A stretch of DNA of 64,000 nt, taken from NCBI RefSeq assembly GCF_033439725.1, contig NW_026944386.1:496001-560000 (forward strand), read 5' to 3'. This DNA comes from Neurospora tetraspora. Lineage: Eukaryota > Ascomycota > Sordariomycetes > Sordariales > Sordariaceae. Below, piece by piece: positions 32,481-43,149 of this stretch (position 1 is its first letter; every line of letters begins with the position of its first letter). A program made the position numbers and the translations under genes. The notes beneath the pieces are model-generated. The model searched no databases. It was not told the origin of the DNA and was given only the letters and a program-made list of their open reading frames with translations.

Positions 32481-34469
32481 ATGGATGATAAGACGAAAAC
32501 CAACCAGGACAAGGCTGCGATAAACAGCATCCCTCACATCTTCAACGTCTACGATATTACGTACGTCATCTTCGAGCATATGGGCCACACCGCGGATCTC
32601 AAGAATGTCTCCCTTACTTGCCGGGTCCTCAATGCAGCTGTGAGGCACCGCCTTTTCCGTTTCATGACTCTGCCTGGAGCTGCAATTGGGTTAAGGGATC
32701 CAAAACACTACAACATTCTCAAGGGCCTTTATCCTGCCAACGGCTTCCAGAGGGTTTCCGATGCGCTCTCTTCTGCGAGATCGCTCAGTGTCACGACGGC
32801 TCATCGCCAGCGCTATACCTTTCACTGCTCCCCAACCCTTACGAGACGGATGGGGCCTCGATGATCTTGAGTTCCTGGGGCAATGCCACGAGATCTACGA
32901 AGCCACCGGGATCATTCTAAGTCATGCCACGCAACTCCAGCACTTGGAATTCACCGGTTTCCATCTGTGGTTGAATGTGTTGAAACTTCTCCACATGCGT
33001 GAAATCAAGGAGGGTTTTTGCAGCATAGAGTCTATCGAGATTACGCGGCCCGGGAAGCTTATAGATGCTTTAATTTTTACCGAAAACGGTGAGCTTCATT
33101 CATGTGTCTTTGTACGGAAAATGGCATTGATACTGATCTCAAACCCCAAAACGTAGTACAAGTGGACAGACACCTCGTAGCAGACATGTCTATGATGGTC
33201 GGCGTAAAAGGCCGCGTCATGCCTGAATTCAATCTTCGTTGTCTTACAAATTTGGCACTGCATGGTCTCCAATTCCAACCAACCGCTCAAAATAACACGG
33301 CTTTGTCACCATACCTGTTACCATTAGTAGTGCTACTAAAAAACGCGGAACAGTTGCGATGCCTTGAACTCTCGACTTATTCCAACCACCGCCACCTGAC
33401 TCGGGATCGAGCACTTGCAGGAGGTTCAAGTTTTCATCCTGCACATGGTCAGATGATGCGAACGCTCTGTCTCAACCACAAACAAGCAGGAGCATCCCCA
33501 TTGCAACACCTTCGATACCTCAGACTTGGTCCTGGCTGCGAACTGGACTTTCGAAGATATAACCTGCCAGAGACATATCCTCATTGTTTCTTACCTTACT
33601 TGTTCACCTTATCAGGTCTTGTTGAACTTCATCTGGAATCTTCTTGTTTAGGACAGGGGACCTTTTCAGGGTATGGTACCACCCCAGCTAATGCAGCTAA
33701 GCTGTTGATAAACCCATCTTGTCTCCCCAAACTGCGGAAACTTTCCTTGCCATGTAATATATGGCACTCGTGGGGATCAAATAACACGGATAGGAAACTG
33801 GCGTACACTGTCGAACAAGCGCTCACAATGCGGTTCGTGGGGTATTCGCCTCATCGAAGATTTTTTAGGCTCTTCGATATGCCCCCATTATCAGGCCTGG
33901 TCCTACCGACTCCATATATAGACCTCCAAGATATCTATAGGATTGAAGAGTTACAGCGTATAAAGGATCTAAAATCGGTCAAAACATTACTCCCCTCTCT
34001 ATGCGAAACTGCCGATGGTAAATACACGCCACACTACGGGCAACCACACCAGATCAAACACCCATGGGAAAATGAACCAGACCTGCCACGCAACCTTCAA
34101 TACATCAATTTCTTACTAAAGGAGCTCACCAATCTTCGTGAAGTATGGCTAACGGGGGATTGCGGGGCCAACTGGAATGTCTCGTGGGAAGACGCTTATT
34201 GCGAGTACAGAAAAATGATCCGCCACATCTATTTACACCACGGCGATCAGATCGAGTACGTGGCCACTACATTCTTTCAACGGTTTCCCAAGCTGGAGTA
34301 CATTCGAATTCTCCATCGCGCATGGCGGAGAGCGAGAAAGGACAGGAACAATAACGGGGAAGCCTCGGGACCAATTCGGGAGCTCACGCCATGGGAAGTC
34401 AAGAACGATATACCCGAGGCCTTTGACTACCGCACCCCGAGTCTCTTTCGAGGACGGCAGTACTCCTGA
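32481..34469 (+). pseudogene. F-box / leucine-rich-like protein, copy 2, apparently frameshifted
   Basis: Starts at MDDKTKTNQDK with an F-box-like segment (YVIFEHMGHTADLKNVSLTC then RVLNAAVRHRLFRFMTLPG) closely matching copy 1. The frame then reads SARSLSVTTAHRQ, equivalent to LARSLTIPRD in copy 1, and runs into a stop at 32862-32864. The homologous protein continues in the +1 frame from about 32800 (SAIPFTAPQPLRDGWG) through to an intron at 33089-33156 (GTGAGC...GTAG), and then to the end at 34469. A single-base gain or loss near 32795-32815 explains this. An alternative is an intron at 32690-32750, which restores frame but discards the conserved segment. The C-terminus TPWEVKNDIPEAFDYRTPSL is almost identical to copy 1, and the rest is intact, so the lesion is recent or a sequencing error. 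Confidence 0.72.
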
Positions 34470-36719
34470 GTATAGAGTACCCTTGCTGCGAGCATTTTAC
34501 TTGTCTGTCTTTGCACTTTCATTAGACTTCAATGGCATTATTATTTGGGCGGTATAGTCTGATACTGGTTTGTTTGTTTGTTTGTTTGTTAGCACGAGAC
34601 CTCGGGTCAACTTCCCTAGGCCTTTTAACATTTAACTGATTCGTTTCGTTCTATGATCAAAGCGTAATTTTACCTTGAATATGCCATTTTCGAAGTTCAA
34701 TATGCCATATCGAATCTTATTAATGCCTTTTCGATCCGTACTTAGCCATTCAATTTGTCCTTATGAGGTTTGGGACAATTCGGGATGGATATTGTCCAAT
34801 ATACCAGGAGTACCAAGCTAACAAACAAACCAGCATTGGACTGTATTTCGATCCTTTCCTTCACCTCACAACCGACAACTTTCTCGACTCTCCAGGCACA
34901 TAGCTACCTTACCTTCTTAAGTCGTATCAGGCGTCTTCCAACCACGACACCAGCTCGGTATCAAGGCATTGTATACACAACGTACTGCTCGTATTCGAGA
35001 GTTTCTTGCTTCATTATCCCTGGATGCTCACCTCTACGGACATACGAAAGCGGTAGGTGACAGTGGTCATGACTCTGTACCTACTTGTTGATTATTGCAT
35101 AGGTACCTTTCACGATGCGGTGTTGCAAGCACGAGCCAGGCCGAGCTGCTCAATGACACAACACCAAGAATCAGATGCAGATGCAGAACCTGGCATTGGA
35201 AGGAAGTATCAGGGAAGCATGAGGAGAAGGCTACAGTAGCAGCATGGCCAAGAGGAGCTATGTAGGTATGGCGATTGTCGGGTTACAATGATGCGAAAAC
35301 AGCGATGGGGTTTTCTCAGTGATCGAAAACGGGAGACAAATGACGACATTGCTGTTATGGAGTCAGAAGCCTGGAGCTTGGGGCATGGTGATGGAGTGTC
35401 TCGAGGTGGCATAATAATGGGCATGACAAAACGCCAAGAATGGGTGAGAAGTGCTTATAGATCTCGGAGACAGGCTATCCATCCAACTCACCGAGTGAGA
35501 AAAAAAAAAGAAAAGAGTCAGAAAAAAAAAAGAAGCGGTTGGAAGAAGGCAAGAACGATATCACTCGACAACAGCTTTTCCAACATCCAAGAACCAATGT
35601 ATTATGATAGATAGCGATTAAAATACCATCCACGCGCCTCACATCACCATGCTTCGCAATGTCACCGAAGCAATGGCACAAAAACATCTAACCCGCTGCC
35701 AAGCACCGTGATGGCCAACAATTTCCATTCTCCACGATGCAAAAGCGGGAAAGGGGAAGGACGAAGTGGTTTCCACCTTCCCCTTGCAGTAGGTCCCAAG
35801 ACTGTGCAGAAACGAAGCCTGGGCGCTCCAACTGCCGACCCGATCACACCAATGTCACCTCGATCTTTTACTGCGACTTGAACTGTTCTTCTTTTCCTGG
35901 TTTCCCAGTTTGCTTCTCGGCCTTCCAACATAACAGCAACAGCACTGCCCCTCACCCCTCGCCCCTCGTCCCCGGAAGACGGAAGACGGAATCGCGACGG
36001 ACGACGGACGGAGGAACAAGACCCCCACATGTTTTCTCGGCATCCCGGGCAACGGGTTCGGATTCGGAAGGTCGACGTTTTGAGAGGGGAGACGGAGGGT
36101 GGTAATGCGACGTCTTGGTATGCTTTGTGGCACCTCGCGAATCATGAGCTCCCGAAATGGGATAATGACAAATCCCATTGTAAGGCTGCACGCGAGCTGG
36201 TGAGCGGCAGATGCAGAAATTGAGCGAGCGGGGACCTGGATGGCCCGTGGCGGATACGACGAGGTTATCGACTAGGTATCGGGACGGCGCGCTGGGCGCC
36301 ACGAGGTCGCGTGGGTAGTGGAGGGGAGGGAGTAGGGAGGGGGGATGTGGCAACGCTGGGATAAGAAGGAGACGCAGGTTGGGAGAGCAAATGGCAGAGG
36401 TTGTGGCCAAGGTTGGATATGGCGACATCGCTAGTGTTGGAGATGTTGCGTGCTGGAGGGAGGTTACATGGTTCGAGACTGGAAGAAAGCAGCTTCCGCA
36501 ATGGAAGAGTGATAGACAGGAACAGGAACGGGACGCCAACATGACGATCGAGGAAGAAGTTTTGTTCTGTTCAAGACGGTGATGTGACTGAGAGAAATAG
36601 TATAAAGACTCTCTCCACCATCATCAAGATCGTCACCGTCAGTTCCCCCAGCTCAGCTCCTCACCCCCATCACTTACTCCTTCATTCCTCAGTCTTTCTC
36701 TCTCATAACCTCTGTCACA
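34470..36719. other. 2.25-kb intergenic region containing a MITE
   Basis: Holds the TA-flanked element at 34555-34843, two poly-A runs at about 35501-35530, and GAAGACG/GGACGAC direct repeats at about 35975-36010. A CT-rich leader precedes the gene at 36720. No protein-coding gene is supportable. Confidence 0.45.
34555..34843. mobile_element. MITE-like element, TA-flanked, family A
   Basis: This 289-bp element has imperfect terminal inverted repeats of about 30-45 bp: the left end runs through CTGGTTTGTTTG...TTGTTAGC and the right end through GCTAACAAACAAACCAG. Both outer boundaries are flanked by TA (34553-34554 and 34844-34845), the insertion signature of Tc1/mariner-type elements. The outermost bases pair as TAGT and CAGT. 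Differences between the ends are mostly transitions, apart from extra TTTG units on the left, consistent with mild RIP. It has no coding capacity. The right end matches a second site at 45290-45318. Confidence 0.68.
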
Positions 36720-38138
36720 ATGAAGACGTCCATTTTCTTGGCGGCCGTCTCGGCCCTCGCCGGCACCGCTGCTGCCGAGTCCATGGCCCGGCTGAGAGAG
36801 CTCAAGATCGACACTTGGGCCCGCCAGCAGGAGGTCGGCGCCTTCGACATCGACCGCTACCAGGCTACTGCCGCCACTTCGTGCGTCAACGGCAAGGCGG
36901 GCGAGTACCAGTGCAGCAACGTCGACTTGAAGGGGTTCCTCCGTCATCAGGACATGGGATCGTCGACGAGAAAGGGGAATGACATCTGGGGTGAGTAGTT
37001 CCCCCATCTTCATCTGAACCCGAGCCCGAGCGTGATACTGATGATGTATGTGACAGGCTGGACCGCCCCCAACGGCCGTGAATTCGCCACGGTCGGCCAA
37101 ACCGACGGCACCGCCTTCGTCGAGATCCTCTCCGACGGCTCGCTCGTCTACCTCGGCCGCCTGCCCACTCAGACCACCTCCTCCTCATGGCGCGACATGA
37201 AGGTCATCGGCAACCACGTCTACATCGGCTCCGAAGCTCGCGACCACGGCCTGCAAGTCTTCGACCTCACCAAGCTGCTGACCATCTCCCCCTCCTCCCC
37301 AAAAGTCTTCTCCACCTCCTCCGACCTGACCGCCATCTACAAAGGGCTCGGGTCCTCGCACAACATCGTCGCGCACGAGGAGACCAACATGATCTACGCC
37401 GTCGGCACCGCCACCTCGGCCGGCTGCAAGGGCGGTCTGTTCATGGTGAACGTGACCAACCCGGCGTCGCCCGTCAAGGCCGGCTGCTTGTCGGCGGGCG
37501 GCTACGTGCACGACGCGCAGTGCGTCATCTACAAGGGCCCCGACACCCGCTACACCGGCAAGGAGATCTGCTTCAACTTCAACGAGGACACGCTGGATAT
37601 TGTTGATGTGACCAGCAAGTCCAGCCCCAAGACCCTGAGCTCCAAGACGTATACCGGCGCGAGCTATACCCACCAGGGCTGGTTGGTCGATAGCAGCATG
37701 AAGTACCTGTTGCTGGATGACGAGTTGGACGAGTACTATGGCGCGGGCAAGGCGTCGAATAAGAGGACGACTACTTACATTGTTGATATCACTTCGCTCA
37801 CTGCTCCTGTTTTCACCGGTACCTACCAGAGCCCGGCTATCTCGATCGATCATAACCAGTATGTCGTCAACGGTCTCAGCTACCAGAGCAACTACGGGTC
37901 TGGTCTCCGCATCGTCGACGTCAGCTCCATCCCCTCCAAGCCTGACGGTTCGGGATTGAAGCAGGTCGGCTTCTTTGACTGCTACCCTGAGGATGATAGC
38001 CTCGGTGGCCAGGCCGAGTTTACGGGTTCTTGGTCGGTGTATCCCTACTTCAAGTCGGGTTATCTTCTCCTGAACAGCATCGAGCGCGGTGTGTTCAGCT
38101 TGAAGTATACTGGTGCTGGTGCTGCGTTTTCGGCTTAG
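36720..38138 (+). CDS. secreted LVIVD-repeat (choice-of-anchor-B-like) protein
   Basis: Spliced model: join(36720..36990, 37057..38138), 450 aa. Residues 1-20 (MKTSIFLAAVSALAGTAAAE) form a clear signal peptide. The mature part has repeated beta-propeller-type units of the LVIVD pattern: GLQVFDLTKL, GLFMVNVTNP, TLDIVDVTSK, TTYIVDITSL and GLRIVDVSSI, with SSHNIVAHEE and YTHQGWLVD between blades. This layout fits the choice-of-anchor-B family, also seen in fungal genomes under the name regulatory P domain protein. The enzymatic role, if any, is unknown. The 66-bp intron has GTGAGT and ACAG borders. High GC3 suggests good expression. A 5' leader with CT-rich stretches precedes the ATG. Confidence 0.85.
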
Positions 38139-39505
38139 GTTGGTCGTGAGGCCTGGAACTAGGTCTGAGTGAATGGGAAGCAGAAAGAACTGGCTGCTGT
38201 CCAGGGTCTTGGGGAGGGGGGTTGTCAATGGGTTGGAGGTTGTTTTGGATGGACTGAATGACTTATTGCATGTGCGAGAAGCGCATGATAAATAAGTTAC
38301 GATTGAAACACCGAGACTGAATGGACCGTGACTGACCTGTGTGAAAATGTGGTGAGTTCCGAGTATCCGTAAGGCTGTGAAAGGAATCAGATCAACCTTC
38401 TCTGGCAGTTCTGTTTTGTGCATGTCTGAGCAACAAGAAGTGCAAGAATATTTCTGCTGGCATGTCTACACCCAAGGGCCAAGCAAGACATCTGCCCCAA
38501 ATACCATGGCCCAGCAGGGTCACACACCAGGCCTAAGGCAAGTGAATCAGGAATTCTGAGCCCAATAACGGTGAAATGAAAAAGTTCTCGTCAAGTGACA
38601 TTCGCCATCGAGCAGCGAGCATCACCACAACACCATGGGTCCGTGTGTGTTGTTGACTTTTCGAGAAGGGGCAATGGTGTAGACTGCAGGAGTTCGTAAT
38701 CCTCGTTTCCTTGGCGATGAATATCAGATAGCAACGGGTTTCGATAACGTGGTTAGAGCTAAGGAAATCTGGGTTGACCGTATCCCACGAAAGGCAGTGC
38801 GGGTCACATTGTCCGGGCAGGAACAAAGGCGGAGAGAGTGGCGGTCATCTGTCAGGAACAGGAATGCCACGCGGCCTGGATATGCCACGGGGGAACAAAG
38901 GATTTGAAATGGAACAATGGAAAGACAGAATGTTGTCTATAGTAATTGACGTCGAGATTGTCAAACATGGCATTGCGGAAAGGGAGGTACAGCAAGAAGC
39001 TGGAATGTCGTTCCACCAGGGGTAGGGGAGTCGTGATAATAGGGAAAAACGAAAGTCTGCTTACGGCCATGTCGTTGAGGCGGTAGGCTTGACTGATTGC
39101 TCATCGGTTAGCGGTCGCTATCCGTGCAAGCCGCCCGTCCGTTGTCTGAGAACTTGGTCGTTTGCTCATATGCAATCGCACGAAAAACCCGATGAACAAT
39201 CCCGAGTTCCTTAGAGCTGACACGGGATCTGTTGACTCTGCCGCTCAGATAGGAATAGACAGGTGCTGGTGAAGGAATGGTCAGCTTATAATTGAAACTT
39301 GGCTGCTCCTGGCACGAGTCAATACCCATTGTCCCAGATGGAAAGAAGCCGACCTGAATAAGTTCTGAATAGCACCTTGTTTCCTACAACGATGTCTCGG
39401 CAAGCCCTTCACCACCTGGTATAAGATGTATCAGTACCTCAAACCACACTACGGACTTCCTGTCAAGCCATCGTCAGCACTTTCAATCTCTTGACAGAAC
39501 TCACC
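38139..39505. other. intergenic
   Basis: A 1.37-kb region with only short unsupported frames on both strands. I see no repeat, RNA gene or mobile element in it. Confidence 0.4.
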
Positions 39506-40537
39506 ATGCTGCCAACAAACCTGAGGTCCATCCTCGCCGTCATTGCCGTGGCCGTCACGGTCTCAGCAAATCCCTATCCGAAACTCATCGGCTGCGTCGA
39601 TGTCGTTGACATCAAGACAGGCAAAGTCGCTGACTGCGTGCCAGTCGGCCAACTCCCGAACGGCCAAGACTCCAATCATACGAAACACCAAGGAAAACAC
39701 GCCAGAAGGAGAGCGAAAGCCAACGAAAATAACCTCTGCGTGAACCTCAAGTTCAATACCCAATCCCCTTCCACCACAACCGGCCCCGACCAAAATCGCT
39801 GCGTCTCCTTCTCCACCCTCCGCCAGCTCCAAACCGACTACCAATACCAACACTCGTTGAAACCAAGAGGCGACGAGGGCGACAACGTCGCCTCCAACGA
39901 ACCCTGCCTCGACGTCTACTACCTTTCTCCCAAGGACAACACCACCATGACCGGATCCTGCGTCCCCATCTCCGACCTCGAAAAATACGAAACCGTCACC
40001 ATCAACCCCATAGACCCCCCTTCTGATGGCTCCCCAAATGACCCCTATGGCGACCTCTCATCAAAACGCGACTTCGGCCCCGGCGTCAACTACACCTTCT
40101 GCACGGAGCCCTACGACGTGATCCCGCACCTCCAGTACGAGTCGCCGCACTACCTCGACTGCGTGATGATACCAGCCAACGCGCTCGGCCGCAGCCGCTA
40201 CTTTACCTACCGCACGTCCAACGATGCGTACACCCTGTTGACGGCAAAGACGTGCGAGCTCGCGCTCAGGACGACGGGCACCGTGGTGAAGAAGGGGGAG
40301 ATCCTCAAGATCGGCAATACCGATATCGAGCGGTCGTATCTACATGGCGTCAAGGCCATCAATGATTTGCCGGCTAATGCGGGTGGCAAGCAGCAGCTTT
40401 GGTATGCGCAGGGGTTTGAGGTTGAGGGCAAGTGGAAGTGTTGGGATAATGCGGAGACGCAGCAGTATCAGGTGTATTTTGGGTATAAGCTGAAGGGGAG
40501 CAAGCCGGCGTGGTGGGAGGGGATGGGGAATAGGTAG
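39506..40537 (+). CDS. secreted protein with three small Cys modules and a divergent Hce2-like end
   Basis: Single exon, 343 aa, from ATG at 39506. Residues 1-21 form a signal peptide (LRSILAVIAVAVTVSA). Three short modules follow, each with two cysteines in a C-[VL]-[DN]-[VL] ... C-V-[PS] ... L pattern: C30/C44 (GCVDVV...DCVPVGQL), C78/C99 (LCVNLK...RCVSFSTL) and C134/C152 (PCLDVY...SCVPISDL). Basic sites (HARRRAK, SSKRD) suggest Kex2-type processing. The C-terminal part (C199, C219, C250, C312) lines up with the Hce2 protein encoded at 41718: TLLTAKTCELALR with TLVSHKSCALGIE, ILKIGNTDIERSYLHGVKAI with the matching GDLDITEWIQKSI region, and a final VYFGY with RWGLY. Hce2 proteins are secreted effectors or antimicrobial/necrosis-type factors. 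Function here is inferred only. Confidence 0.75.
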   Translation: MLPTNLRSILAVIAVAVTVSANPYPKLIGCVDVVDIKTGKVADCVPVGQLPNGQDSNHTKHQGKHARRRAKANENNLCVNLKFNTQSPSTTTGPDQNRCVSFSTLRQLQTDYQYQHSLKPRGDEGDNVASNEPCLDVYYLSPKDNTTMTGSCVPISDLEKYETVTINPIDPPSDGSPNDPYGDLSSKRDFGPGVNYTFCTEPYDVIPHLQYESPHYLDCVMIPANALGRSRYFTYRTSNDAYTLLTAKTCELALRTTGTVVKKGEILKIGNTDIERSYLHGVKAINDLPANAGGKQQLWYAQGFEVEGKWKCWDNAETQQYQVYFGYKLKGSKPAWWEGMGNR

Positions 40538-41717
40538 TTGAGTGAGTGAGTTGAGGGAGTTACGCAGTACCTAGGAGGGGAGGCCCGGGATGGGGATTGG
40601 AGATGGTGGAAGTTTGGGAAGAAATGGAAAGAGCAAAGGTTGCCCGATGCCATCACCCCCGGAGTTGACGTGGGAAGAGGGAAGGTGCGTGGGGTGGAAT
40701 TGAAGGCCGGAAGGAAAGAAGGAAGGGTGTACCGATAACGCTTTCCTTGCGTCTGTTCTCATTTTGCTGTTTTGAGATTCATATTCCGGTTTGCTTCATA
40801 GCTTCAGGTGTTAGACAACCTCTTCGCGATAATTGAGAAGATGACCGTATTCACGTACCACAAATTTAATGACTCCTTTCAAGCAACTTTCGACTGATCC
40901 GACTTGTCAAATCATTTGGGGTGCAGTATCAGTGAACCCCCCCCCCCCCCAATTGTCGTTAATACCGACTCCTCACTCTTGTTATTGAGAGCATGGTTGG
41001 TGAGTGGAAGGACCCCGTGCGTACCTTCCTCCAGGAAGTCCAGCGAATGCCGAATCCACCTTGGCAAGAAAATTTCGATCACTGAGGACAGAGATTTTTC
41101 AACTCTAGAGTGTACCTCCATCCTGCTGTGTGGTCAGTTGAAACTAATGGATCAACTATGATGTTCTGTTCAGATGAAGCTTTGGGATGCCAACAAGTCG
41201 GAACATCGGCAACTTCTCATCATCAGCAGTAACCCAAACTCGCCCTCGAGGGTCATCAAGCCCAAGTGGAATTCCAACCACACAATCGCAAGACACGGTA
41301 CCTGGTCATTCGCACGAACGCCCAGATGTTACCTTTTTGATCTCAAACAATGGACCTTCAGCGGCCGTCAAAAGTCTTTGTTCACCCCTGAGCCACCCGC
41401 CTCCCGTCCCGCTCGATGCCGCTCTTACCTTAGTTCCCTTCGCCCAAAATAACCACAATCCTAAGACCCCGAGTCAAAGGCGATGTAAAAACGCCCTTCA
41501 ACCATGGGCAAGGATAAAGCCCTCTGGCGAGAACTTCCTTTCCCGAGAGAATGGTCTATTCAGCTGAATAACCTTCTCGCCCAAAACCGCAGAGCAGAGA
41601 GAGGCCCCTGGTCCTACCGCACCGACACTCATTTGACAACCCCTGACGGACAAAGAAACCAAACCAAACCAAACCACTCAGTCTCAAACTTGAGCCCGCA
41701 AAACACACTCCAGCAAA
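40538..41717. other. intergenic between the two Hce2-type genes
   Basis: Contains a run of 12 C at about 40937-40950 and CT-rich leader sequence before 41718. Several overlapping frames at 41187-41640 lack family resemblance and are not annotated. Confidence 0.4.
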
Positions 41718-42371
41718 ATGCAGCTCCCAACCAACCTCCTCACCCTCCTCCTCACCTCCACCTTCCTCTCCCTCATCACCGCCACCCCCATCGTCTCTCC
41801 CTCCGGCACCAACCCCGTCGACTCCTCCGTCCCCGCCGACGCCAACATCAACGTCCACGTCGACGACGACCCCAACGACCCGGCCATCGCCTTCTTCTCC
41901 TCCCTCCCCCCTCCCCGGCCCAAACGCTCTCCCAACCCATCCTCCCCCTCCGCCACCGGCCTCGTCAAATTCTCAAAGCGCGGCGGCAACAAAGACTTTT
42001 GCCGAGGCGGCGGCATCTTCAACAAGACCTCTGACGGGTCCCCCTGGGTGGACGACTGCAAGATCATCATCCAGAACATCTCGCCCAACGGCGGGACGTG
42101 GCACTACATGACGGGCACCCAGCGGACGCTGGTTTCACACAAATCTTGCGCGCTGGGGATTGAAAGTACGGATGGGGTGCCGAAGGCGCTGCAGACGCTG
42201 GTGGGCGATCTGGATATCACCGAGTGGATCCAGAAGAGCATTGACAGGTTTAGGTCGAGTGAGGAACAGGGGAAGGTGGGCAGTTATGGGGATACGCAGT
42301 GTATTAGCCAGACGTTTAAGGGGGATGAGTATAGTTTGAGGTGGGGGTTGTATCGGAATAAGGGGTACTAG
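41718..42371 (+). CDS. small secreted Hce2-domain protein (Ecp2-like)
   Basis: Single exon, 217 aa. Residues 1-23 are a signal peptide. A Pro/Ser/Asp-rich propeptide follows with two Lys-Arg sites (PPRPKR at 70, KFSKR at 88), the second placed immediately before the folded part as in Kex2-processed secreted proteins. Residues 93-212 fit the Hce2 domain (homologs of Cladosporium Ecp2): four cysteines (95, 114, 144, 195), DDCKIIIQNI, GTWHYM, HKSCALGIES, GDLDITEWIQKSIDRF and the closing SLRWGLY. Family members are described as necrosis-inducing effectors in plant pathogens, and the domain is also present in saprotrophs, where a role in fungal competition has been proposed. Which applies here cannot be told from sequence. 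Confidence 0.85.
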   Translation: MQLPTNLLTLLLTSTFLSLITATPIVSPSGTNPVDSSVPADANINVHVDDDPNDPAIAFFSSLPPPRPKRSPNPSSPSATGLVKFSKRGGNKDFCRGGGIFNKTSDGSPWVDDCKIIIQNISPNGGTWHYMTGTQRTLVSHKSCALGIESTDGVPKALQTLVGDLDITEWIQKSIDRFRSSEEQGKVGSYGDTQCISQTFKGDEYSLRWGLYRNKGY

Positions 42372-43109
42372 GTGAATCTGGATTAGGGGGGGTTTGTGAT
42401 ATGGATAGAGGTTGTATGTAGAAGGGAAAGGGGAAGGGGAAGGGCCTTTGTGTTTGTGTTTGTGTAGGGGTAGGAGTCGGGACTTTGTTTCCTTTTGCCT
42501 TCGCTTTTTTTTTCCCTTCTTCTTCTCCTCCTTTGGACATTATACTCGCTATACTCGCTCGCATCATTGCCGTTATGGGTTTTCTTCTTCTACTCTTCTT
42601 CTCGGGAAGGGGCTGGGGTCTCTCTCTGCTTCATCCCTCTCGCATGCATGCTTAGCACACTGGAGTGTGTGGAATGCGCACGCCTTACTCCTGTCCTTCT
42701 GTTTTTGTAATTACCAAGAGTTGCTTGTCGCAAGCCGTCAAGGAAAATAACGAATATTCTTCTCCGATCTTTGTACTGAATGGAATACTACTTGGTCATG
42801 TTTACCGTCTCTGTCTTTCCCGTTCGTTGCCTATAATTTTGCGTTCAGAATCTAGTCACCAGACACACAAAGCACAGGCGCGCGCACCTGTAGGTATGAG
42901 ATCCCCCTTTATTCTGTTGCTGTTAAGGAGAAACGTGGAAGTAAGAGAAAAAAACCCTCTGAACAGGAACATTCGGTGAATTCCACGGAAGGGTCCACTC
43001 ACCCCTGCATGTACAGTAGGCACTATTCCGTGGCTCACTCTCTTGGGCCATGTCAGACTGACAGCTCGTGTGTGTAGAGATAAGGAAGATGTCCCCACGC
43101 CCCCACGCT

Positions 43110-43149
43110 CCCATGTTCCCATGTTCCCATGTTCCCATGTTCCCATGTT
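43110..43149. repeat. 8-bp tandem repeat (CCCATGTT) x5
   Basis: Five exact consecutive copies of CCCATGTT, preceded by related CCCCACG units. It is a simple minisatellite in intergenic DNA. Confidence 0.9.

Noticed and set aside
32690-32750. Intron that would repair the frame of F-box copy 2
   Set aside because: It removes coding sequence just upstream and forces a frame in which the ARSLSV segment, conserved with copy 1, is lost. A one-base frameshift is the simpler reading, though RNA data could reverse this.
37185-38423. 412-codon antisense frame opposite the LVIVD-repeat gene
   Set aside because: It is a shadow of a high-GC3 gene on the other strand and shows no domain of its own.
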